This document shows positions 1 to 5,367 of a stretch of 5,367 bases of DNA, piece by piece (position 1 is the stretch's first letter; every line of letters starts with the position of its first letter). Source of the stretch: Archangiaceae bacterium (lineage in GTDB: Bacteria > Myxococcota > Myxococcia > Myxococcales > Myxococcaceae); NCBI GenBank assembly GCA_023248915.1, contig JAHFDQ010000106.1, forward strand, positions 1-5,367, read 5' to 3'. The notes beneath the pieces are model-generated. The model had not been told where the DNA came from. It did not search any database and was given only the letters and a program-made list of their open reading frames with translations. The translations under genes and the position numbers were made by a program.

Positions 1-3000
1 GTTCTGCCGCCCCCGGTGGCGACGCGGGGGGGTGCCCGATCGACGTCGCGCGGCGGATTCGCGTCGACCGCCTCGACGCGAAGGGGGCCGAGGTTCGGGC
101 CACGCTGCCCGCGGGGCGCAGGGTCGACCTGGCGGGCGTCGACCTGACCTGGACGGTGCGCCACGGCGTCGCCGAGTTCCAGCTCGACGCGCGGCGCGGG
201 TCGGCCTCGACGGAAGGGCGCGAGCTGCTCTTGACCCGCCTGATGGTCGAAGGCGGCTTCGACCCCGACGAAGAGAGCCTCGAGCTCAACCGGGCCGAGC
301 TGGCGATGGACGAGGCGACGCTCACCCTGGGCGGCAAGATTGACTCGCTGTGCAACCCGACACTTTCGCTGAGCGGCCAGGTCTTCGTCCCGGCTTCGAC
401 CCTGGCCCGCGCCGTGGGGGCCCGCGAGAAGGTCGCCGGCCACCTCTGGGCGCGCGTCTCGGTGTCGGGGAAGGGCGCGGCCATGCTGGCCCAGGCGGAC
501 GCCGTGGGCAGCGAACTGGCCTATGGCAACTACGCGCCCGGCGATCTCACGGCTCGGCTCGCCTACGGCGCGGGCGAGCTCACCCTCGTCGACCTGACCG
601 CCCCCGCCGGAACCGGCACGGTCCACGCGAGCGGCTCGTTGAAGTTGAACCGCACCCTGCCGCTCAAGCTGAAGGTCGACACCGACCAGGCGCAGTTCGG
701 CAGCGTGATGGCGAAGGCGGGCCTTCCCGGGGCCTGGGTGGACTTCCCCGGAACCCTCAAGGCCTCGGTCGGAGGGACGTTGGCCCCCACCGTGTCGCTG
801 GCGGGAGACGCCGAGCTGAAGACCGGCCGCTTCCTGTTGACGAACCACGCCTTCGACGCCCCTCGGCCTTCCGCCGGCGACGATGTGCTGCTGACGTTCG
901 GGGCGGCCCGCACCACCTTCAAGCTCGCGGTGCGGTCCGACCGCGTCGAGTTCAAGGACGTGGACATCGAGGTTGCCCCCGGTGGCACGCGCGTGCAGGG
1001 CGACACCACGCTCTACTTCGACCCGTCCAAGGGGCTGGTGATTCGGGGGCACGGCGAGGGGGTCGACCTGGCGGACTTCGGCCACATCGCCGGGCTGAAG
1101 TGGTCGGGCCACGGAACGGCCACCTTCGACGTCGAGGGGCCCTACGCCGCTGTCTGGGTCGACTCGAGGGTGGCGCTTCGCGACTTCAACTTCTGGGGCT
1201 TTGGACTGGGGGTGGCGGAAGGCAAGGTCACCTACCGGGACCGCACCTTGGCCTTCCCGGGAATCAGCGGCCAGAAAGGCAGGACGCCGTACTTCGGCCA
1301 GGGCTCGCTCCACTGGGTGGAAGGCGGCGAGCTCATGACGAAGGGCGACGTACAGCTCGCCCACGGGCAGAGCTCGGACCTGGTCGATGTCCTCTTGGGG
1401 TTGCACCCGTCCATCGAAGTGTTTCAGGACACGGTGGGCGGGCAGTTCTCGGGGTCGGCGCACCTCGAGGGGCCGGCCGCGCGCTTCGGGGGCACGGTGG
1501 CGCTCGACTTCACCGACACCACGTACTACGGCCGTCGGATGGGCGCCGGGCGCACGCTCTTGCGCTTCGTCGACGGCGCGTCGATGGAGCTCGAGCGCAC
1601 CGAGCTGCGCGGCCCGCTGGGCGTCACCAGCCTCGAGGGCACCTGGGCCTTCTCGGGGCCCCTCGACTACCGTTTCAGCTTCGCGCACGTTCCCATGGCC
1701 GAGCTGGTGGGCGCCGAGCGCGCCCGAGCGCTGGGGGCCGAGGGCGAGCTCGAGCTCGTCGGCAAGGTCGAAGGCGACACCACCACGCCGGTGGTGACTG
1801 GGTACCTCACCTCGCCCAAGGTGCGCTTCGCGGGAAAGGACCTGGGGCCGGCGCACCTCGAGGCGCACGGGCTGGGCCGCGACCTACAGGTCTGGGGCCG
1901 GCCCTTCGACGAGGCCCGCGCGACAGTGAAGCTGAAGCTGCGCGAACCCTGGCCCTTCGACGGCTCGGTCTCGGTGGCGCTGCCCGAGATCCGCCCGCTC
2001 CTGCCGCAAGGGGCGATCAGCCAGGGGCTGTCGGGCGCGCTCTCGGGCGCGGTGTCGGCGACCGGCAACTTCCGGGACGCGGCGGCGCTGAAGGCGACCG
2101 CGAAGGTCGACCGGCTGACCCTGTCGCGGGGCGACTTCAGCGGAGCCAACGACGGCCCCATCGTGCTCGGCTACGAGAAGGGCCGGCTGGGCGTCGAAGC
2201 CTTCGGGTTCAAGGGGCCGAACACCGAGCTGACCGCGGCCGGGTGGTACGGCCCGCGCGACCTCGAGCTGTCGATGCGCGGCGCCTTCGACATGCGGCTG
2301 CTCGAGTCGTTCATGCCGACCCTCGAGCGCACCGCCGGCCGGGTCGAGGTGCAGGCGACCGCGAGCGGGCCGGTGGAGAAGCCCTCGCTGGTGGGCCTGG
2401 CCGAGGTCAAGGACGTGAAGCTGTCGGTGCGCGACCAGCCGGTGTCGGTGCGGGGCCTGTCGGGGCGGGTCGAGTTCTCCGAAGCCCGGGTGCTGGTGCA
2501 GGACGTCTTCGGCATCTTGAACGACGGCCGGGTGTCGGTGCGCGGCGACATGCGCCTCGCCGACTTCGCGCTTCAGCGCCTGGAGCTTTCTATGGGGCTC
2601 GAGGAGGTCTCGGTGCGCCCCATCGACAACCTGCCGCTCACCGCCAGCGGCGAGCTGTTGCTGGCGGGGAGCCCCGACGCGCTGCAACTGTCGGGGGGCA
2701 TCGACATCGTCAAGCTGCGCTACGAGCAGCCCATCGAGCTCGCGGCCCTCTTGAAGGACGTGCGGCAGGGGCGCCTGGGCGCGAGCGTCGAGAAGCCGAA
2801 GGAATGGCTGCACTTCGACGTCGACGTGGCTGCCAGCGGAGACGTCCGCGTCGACAACAACCTCGCCAAGGCCAAGCTGGGCGGCAAGCTGAAGCTCACC
2901 GGCACCAACCTGAGGCCCGGGCTGGTCGGCACCATCGAGGCGGCCGAGGGCAGCCAGGCCTTCTACCGGGGCAACCAGTTCGCCATCACCAAGGGCGAGC

Positions 3001-3563
3001 TGCAGTTCAAGGACCGCGATCGCATCGACGCCCTCGTCGACTTGAACGCGCAGACGCAGGTCCGCGAGTTCCTGGTGACCTTGAAGGCGTTCGGGCGGCT
3101 GTCCGACCCGAAGGTGCTCTTGGCGTCCGAGCCGGCGCTCACCGAAGGCGACATTCTCTCGCTGCTCACCCTGGGAGTGACGTCCCGCGACCGGCTCGTC
3201 TCGTCGCAGGCGGGCGCGGGCCTCGCCGCCGAGGCGCTCATCTCGGCGGTGGGGCTGGATAAGCAGGTGCAGCGCTTCTTGCCGAAGAACGCGCTCTTGC
3301 GCGACCTGTCCTTCCACCTGTCGACCACCTACAACGAGGCGAGCGGCCTGGTCGAACCGACGGCCCAGCTCGAGTCGAAGTTATTCACCGACCGGCTGAA
3401 GCTGGGCATGACGCAGCCGGTCTCAGGTCGGGGCACCCGGGCCCAGGCCGAGTACCAGTTCAGCGACCGGTTCTCGGCCCGGGCGCAGTGGGACAACGAG
3501 AACCAGGACTACTCGTTCGGCAACCCGGGGCTCGACCTCAAGCTGCGGTGGGAGTGGGAGTGA
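1..3563 (+). CDS. tamB: TamB-family translocation/assembly protein (AsmA-like, DUF490 C-terminal domain), 5' end missing
   Basis: The frame is open from the left edge (first whole codon at 3) to TGA at 3561-3563, giving 1186 residues with no start in view; the GTG at 156 is internal, because related sequence continues upstream of it. Almost the whole protein is alternating beta-strands with glycine turns, as in the hydrophobic-grooved beta-taco of TamB/AsmA-like bridge proteins. The last ~380 residues match the TamB (DUF490) domain: the DNNLAKAKLGGKL stretch near 2853, the G-x-F-x-x-G-type GNQFAITKGELQF near 2970-3010, and SEPALTEGDILSLLTLG at 3126-3176, followed by amphipathic strands ending LKLRWEWE. 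Family knowledge: an N-terminal helix anchors TamB in the inner membrane and the C-terminus meets an Omp85 protein; roles proposed are outer-membrane protein assembly and phospholipid transport. E. coli TamB is 1259 residues, so perhaps 100-300 residues are missing here. The next gene, overlapping by four bases, encodes the likely partner. Family assignment is firm; the symbol is by family, as another AsmA-like paralogue cannot be excluded. Confidence 0.9.
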   Translation, partial: SAAPGGDAGGCPIDVARRIRVDRLDAKGAEVRATLPAGRRVDLAGVDLTWTVRHGVAEFQLDARRGSASTEGRELLLTRLMVEGGFDPDEESLELNRAELAMDEATLTLGGKIDSLCNPTLSLSGQVFVPASTLARAVGAREKVAGHLWARVSVSGKGAAMLAQADAVGSELAYGNYAPGDLTARLAYGAGELTLVDLTAPAGTGTVHASGSLKLNRTLPLKLKVDTDQAQFGSVMAKAGLPGAWVDFPGTLKASVGGTLAPTVSLAGDAELKTGRFLLTNHAFDAPRPSAGDDVLLTFGAARTTFKLAVRSDRVEFKDVDIEVAPGGTRVQGDTTLYFDPSKGLVIRGHGEGVDLADFGHIAGLKWSGHGTATFDVEGPYAAVWVDSRVALRDFNFWGFGLGVAEGKVTYRDRTLAFPGISGQKGRTPYFGQGSLHWVEGGELMTKGDVQLAHGQSSDLVDVLLGLHPSIEVFQDTVGGQFSGSAHLEGPAARFGGTVALDFTDTTYYGRRMGAGRTLLRFVDGASMELERTELRGPLGVTSLEGTWAFSGPLDYRFSFAHVPMAELVGAERARALGAEGELELVGKVEGDTTTPVVTGYLTSPKVRFAGKDLGPAHLEAHGLGRDLQVWGRPFDEARATVKLKLREPWPFDGSVSVALPEIRPLLPQGAISQGLSGALSGAVSATGNFRDAAALKATAKVDRLTLSRGDFSGANDGPIVLGYEKGRLGVEAFGFKGPNTELTAAGWYGPRDLELSMRGAFDMRLLESFMPTLERTAGRVEVQATASGPVEKPSLVGLAEVKDVKLSVRDQPVSVRGLSGRVEFSEARVLVQDVFGILNDGRVSVRGDMRLADFALQRLELSMGLEEVSVRPIDNLPLTASGELLLAGSPDALQLSGGIDIVKLRYEQPIELAALLKDVRQGRLGASVEKPKEWLHFDVDVAASGDVRVDNNLAKAKLGGKLKLTGTNLRPGLVGTIEAAEGSQAFYRGNQFAITKGELQFKDRDRIDALVDLNAQTQVREFLVTLKAFGRLSDPKVLLASEPALTEGDILSLLTLGVTSRDRLVSSQAGAGLAAEALISAVGLDKQVQRFLPKNALLRDLSFHLSTTYNEASGLVEPTAQLESKLFTDRLKLGMTQPVSGRGTRAQAEYQFSDRFSARAQWDNENQDYSFGNPGLDLKLRWEWE
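2415..3560 (+). other. TamB C-terminal (DUF490) domain
   Basis: This is the most conserved part of the protein, about visible residues 805-1186; the left boundary is approximate. It contains the family-typical run of G-turn-separated strands (GTIEAAEGSQAFYRGNQF), the D-L-N-A strand followed by the VTLKAFGRLSDPKVLLAS strand pair, and the acidic/leucine helix SEPALTEGDILSLLTLG. After a glycine/alanine-rich helix (AGAGLAAEALISAVGL) come four or more amphipathic strands (for example AQAEYQFSDRFSARAQWD) that resemble outer-membrane-type strands. In E. coli this end of TamB is the part that contacts TamA; a matching contact with the downstream gene product is inferred here. Confidence 0.8.
3551..3554 (+). 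promoter_or_regulatory. Ribosome binding site for the POTRA/Omp85 gene
   Basis: GGAG lies five bases before the GTG at 3560, inside the final codons of the upstream gene. It is the best Shine-Dalgarno match near the junction and decides the start: the GTG at 3554 has no comparable site, and starts at GTG 3581 or ATG 3584 would cut away the basic n-region and most of the hydrophobic core of the signal peptide. Since the site is within the tamB reading frame, translation of the second gene is probably coupled to termination of the first. Confidence 0.65.
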
Positions 3564-3610
3564 GGCGGGGGGTCGTCGCGGTGATGCTTCTCGGCGCAGT
3601 CGCCGGCGCA
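3560..3610 (+). other. Signal peptide of the POTRA/Omp85 protein
   Basis: The 17 residues MRRGVVAVMLLGAVAGA have two arginines at the start, a hydrophobic core VVAVMLLGAVA, and an A-x-A motif (Ala15-Gly16-Ala17) before Glu18-Gly19. There is no lipobox cysteine, so signal peptidase I cleavage is expected and the POTRA region would sit in the periplasm. The peptide is short but acceptable. The n-region depends on the GTG 3560 start. Confidence 0.7.
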
Positions 3611-5367
3611 GAGGGCCCGCCCCCGCCTGACGCCGCGCCCGTCGTGATGGCGGTCGAGTTGCAACTGCCGGCCAAGTCGAACCCGGGGTTGTTGGCCGAC
3701 GCGCCCGAGCTGATGGCGCTGCGCAAGGGCCAGCGGCTGTCCCGCCGCGCGGTGCGGCGTTCGATCGAGCGGCTGTTCGCGACCGGCCGGTTCGCCGACG
3801 TGGTGGCGCGGGCGGTCGACGTGCCGGGAGGAACCCGGGTGGTGTTCGAGCTCACCCCCAAGCAGCGCATCGTCGCGGTGAGCTTCGTGGGCAACACCGT
3901 CCTGTCCGCCGCCGAGGCGCTCGCCGCGGCCCAGCTCGAGCATGACGCCGAGTATTACCCCGAGCGCATCGACGAGGCCGTCTCGGCCATCACCGAGGTC
4001 TACCGGCGCCGGGGCTACGAGAAGGTGAAAAGCCGGGCCGAGCTGAAAGAGGCAGGCGCAGGCCTCGAGCTGGTGTTTCACGTCGAAGAGGGGCATCCCA
4101 CCTGGGTGGCCGGCCTGTCGGTCGCCGGCAGCCCGGGGCTGCCCCCTGGACAGCTCGAGGCGCTGCTCGGCGTGCGGGTGGGCGAAGTCCTCGACCTGGA
4201 CAGGTTGGACGCCGGGCTCGAGCGGCTTCGGGCCGAGCTCCGGGCGCGCGCCTTCTACCGGGCCCGGGTGTACGAGCCGGTGACGGTGCGCACCGACCGG
4301 GGCGCGGTGGTGGCGGTGCCGGTGTCCGCTGGCCCGCGCTACGAGCTGCACGTGCACGGCAACCGCAGCTTCTCGGACGAGGTGCTCCTGGGAGTGGCCG
4401 CTTATGACGGCGCCGAGACGCTCGACCGGGCGCTCGAGGGACGGCTGGCCCAGCGCGTCGCCGGCTACTACCGCCACAAGGGCTTCGCCGACGCCCGGGT
4501 CGAGGCGCGCGAGAAGGTCAGCCCGAACGGCCAGAGGGCGGTGCTGGCCTTCGACGTCGAGGAAGGCCGCCCGCTCAAGGTGACGGAGATCTCCTTCGCC
4601 GGCAACCGCGAGCTGAAGACGGCCGAGCTGCGCGGCATGTTGATCGACCGGGTGCTTGCCGGCGAACCCACGCCGGTGGGCGACATTCACCCGAACGACG
4701 ACCCGATGAAGCTCGAGGGGCGGACGCGGCCGGGCATTCACGCCGACCCCCCCGCGCCAGACCCGGCCACCGTCTTCGTCGAGGGCGCCTACCTCGAGGC
4801 CGCCGACGGCATGACCGCGGCCTACCGCGAGCGCGGCTACCTGTCGGCGAAGGTGTCGCTGGCGGCGGTGGACGTGGACGTCGAGGCCAGGCAGGCGCGG
4901 GCGCAATTCCAGGTGGACGAAGGCGCGCGCGCGGTGGTTCGCGAGGTCACGCTGCGCGCGGCTCCCCCCGGGTTCGGCCCGAGGGACGCCAGCCCGCTCG
5001 AGGTCGGGGGCGCCTTCAGCTACTCGGCCCTCGAACAGGCGCGCCTGGGGCTGACGCGGTCGCTGGGGCGCAAGGGCTTTCTGTTCGCGCGGGTCGAACC
5101 GCAGGCGGTGGTCTCGCAAGATGGCGCCTGGGTGCGCGTCGAGCTTCAGGTGCAGCCGGGGCCTCAGGTCCGGGTGGGCAAGGTGCTGATTCAGGGGCTG
5201 CAGCGCACCGTCCTGCGGGTGGTTCGGGCGAGCGTGAAGGTTCACGAAGGTGAAGTCCTCGACCCCGAGAACCTGTTCGAGACTCAGCGCGACCTGGTGC
5301 TGCTCGGCATCTTCAAGTCGGTTGCGGTGCGACTGCTCGCGCCCGAGACGGTCGAGCCCCAGAAGGA
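3560..5367 (+). CDS. BamA/TamA (Omp85) family outer-membrane assembly protein with seven POTRA-like domains, 3' end missing
   Basis: Starting at GTG 3560 the frame stays open for 602 codons to the right edge. Residues 1-17 (MRRGVVAVMLLGAVAGA) form a short Sec signal peptide with an AGA cleavage site, followed by a Pro/Ala linker. Then come seven POTRA-like units at about residues 28-101, 103-180, 181-260, 261-338, 339-457, 458-536 and 537 onward. The helix-2 signatures are LFATGRFADVV, YRRRGYEKV, LRARAFYRARV, YYRHKGFADARV, YRERGYLSAKV, LGRKGFLFARV and LLGIFKSVAV. FVGN, HGN and FAGN turns occur in units 2, 4 and 5. Omp85 proteins fold or insert substrates at the outer membrane through a 16-stranded C-terminal barrel, which is not in view. 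Unit 1 resembles the first POTRA of BamA, and unit 7 has the G-x-F-x-x-V type of the last POTRA, so the barrel should start shortly beyond the edge. Whether this is the essential BamA or a TamA-like partner of the upstream TamB cannot be decided here. No cysteine was seen. Confidence 0.9.
   Translation, partial: MRRGVVAVMLLGAVAGAEGPPPPDAAPVVMAVELQLPAKSNPGLLADAPELMALRKGQRLSRRAVRRSIERLFATGRFADVVARAVDVPGGTRVVFELTPKQRIVAVSFVGNTVLSAAEALAAAQLEHDAEYYPERIDEAVSAITEVYRRRGYEKVKSRAELKEAGAGLELVFHVEEGHPTWVAGLSVAGSPGLPPGQLEALLGVRVGEVLDLDRLDAGLERLRAELRARAFYRARVYEPVTVRTDRGAVVAVPVSAGPRYELHVHGNRSFSDEVLLGVAAYDGAETLDRALEGRLAQRVAGYYRHKGFADARVEAREKVSPNGQRAVLAFDVEEGRPLKVTEISFAGNRELKTAELRGMLIDRVLAGEPTPVGDIHPNDDPMKLEGRTRPGIHADPPAPDPATVFVEGAYLEAADGMTAAYRERGYLSAKVSLAAVDVDVEARQARAQFQVDEGARAVVREVTLRAAPPGFGPRDASPLEVGGAFSYSALEQARLGLTRSLGRKGFLFARVEPQAVVSQDGAWVRVELQVQPGPQVRVGKVLIQGLQRTVLRVVRASVKVHEGEVLDPENLFETQRDLVLLGIFKSVAVRLLAPETVEPQK
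3641..5365 (+). other. Tandem array of seven POTRA-like domains
   Basis: The units can be lined up on the second-helix signature, whose first codon falls at 3773, 4001, 4238, 4466, 4823, 5063 and 5300. The steps are 76, 79, 76, 119, 80 and 79 codons, so six units have the usual POTRA size and one (unit 5) carries an extra ~40 residues. Several units end in the typical closing strand with an acidic-glycine turn: HVEEGHP, FDVEEGRP, FQVDEGAR, LQVQPGPQ. POTRA domains bind client proteins and partner subunits by strand addition. Units 3, 6 and 7 lack the G-N turn and are more divergent. The last unit is cut by the window edge before its final strand. Confidence 0.8.
4652..4783 (+). other. Hydrophilic Pro/Asp-rich insertion inside POTRA 5
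   Basis: Between the first helix of unit 5 (ELKTAELRGMLIDR) and its second helix (YLEAADGMTAAYRERGY) lies a segment of roughly 40 residues rich in Pro, Asp, Gly and Thr, including TPVGDIHPNDDPMKLEG and ADPPAPDPATVF. The other units have only a short loop here. It has no hydrophobic stretch and probably forms an exposed loop. The reading frame and third-position GC continue unbroken through it, so it is part of the protein. Boundaries are approximate, within about ten residues. Confidence 0.6.

Noticed and set aside
156..158. GTG as the start of the TamB-family gene.
   Set aside because: The same frame is open to the left edge, and the sequence just before (IRVDRLDAKGAEVRATLPAGRRVDLAGVDLTW) is of the same AsmA-like beta type. 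No signal anchor follows the GTG, so the true start is outside the window.
2423..2545. Recurring gtcggtgcg DNA words, as a possible direct repeat.
   Set aside because: The copies are about nine bases long, in frame, and encode the SVR strand motif seen several times in this beta-repeat protein. They reflect protein repetition and codon bias, with no sign of a mobile or regulatory repeat.
350..3262. A 970-residue + strand open frame in another phase inside the TamB gene.
   Set aside because: It is an Arg/Gly/Ala-rich out-of-frame shadow without known motifs. The TamB frame has the beta-strand pattern and conserved C-terminal motifs.
1884..3317. A 477-residue minus-strand open frame opposite the TamB gene.
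   Set aside because: Its translation is Arg/His/Leu/Gln-rich with no recognisable fold, and it mirrors the strongly coding + strand. Long antisense frames are expected where third positions are nearly always G or C.
3563..3600. G-rich run after the tamB stop as a possible terminator or promoter.
   Set aside because: It is inside the second gene's signal-peptide codons, shows no clear stem followed by a T-run, and no -35/-10-like pair was seen.
3509..5245. A 578-residue minus-strand open frame opposite the POTRA gene.
   Set aside because: Composition is again His/Arg/Gln/Pro-biased without domain features, while the + strand frame over the same bases shows a signal peptide and seven regular POTRA-like units.

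Overview
The window is fully coding on the + strand and GC-rich (roughly 70% by eye, with G or C at nearly every third codon position). It holds two partial genes that overlap by four bases. Each runs off one edge, so neither is seen whole. Base composition, a long TamB-type protein directly upstream of an Omp85-family protein with many POTRA domains, and the style of the translated proteins suggest a Gram-negative bacterium, most likely a myxobacterium (Myxococcota, formerly Deltaproteobacteria). That placement is inference; the window has no rRNA or other phylogenetic marker.

Layout: positions 1-3563 encode the C-terminal 1186 residues of a TamB/AsmA-like protein, a long periplasmic beta-rich bridge. 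The reading frame is open to the left edge, so its start and inner-membrane anchor lie outside the window. Its stop codon overlaps the GTG start of the second gene (GTGA, 3560-3563). Positions 3560-5367 encode the first 602 residues of a BamA/TamA-family outer-membrane protein: a short signal peptide, then seven consecutive POTRA-like repeats. The predicted beta-barrel is beyond the right edge. No promoter, terminator, RNA gene, mobile element, CRISPR array or non-coding stretch longer than a few bases was seen.

How they fit together: TamB proteins span the periplasm and work with an Omp85 barrel protein (TamA in Enterobacteria, BamA in some other lineages) in outer-membrane protein and/or phospholipid delivery to the outer membrane. 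The tight, probably translationally coupled tamB-omp85 arrangement suggests the two products form one envelope-spanning complex. The main points of interest are the seven-POTRA array, a roughly 40-residue proline/aspartate-rich insertion in POTRA 5, and the gene order (tamB first), which is the reverse of E. coli tamA-tamB.
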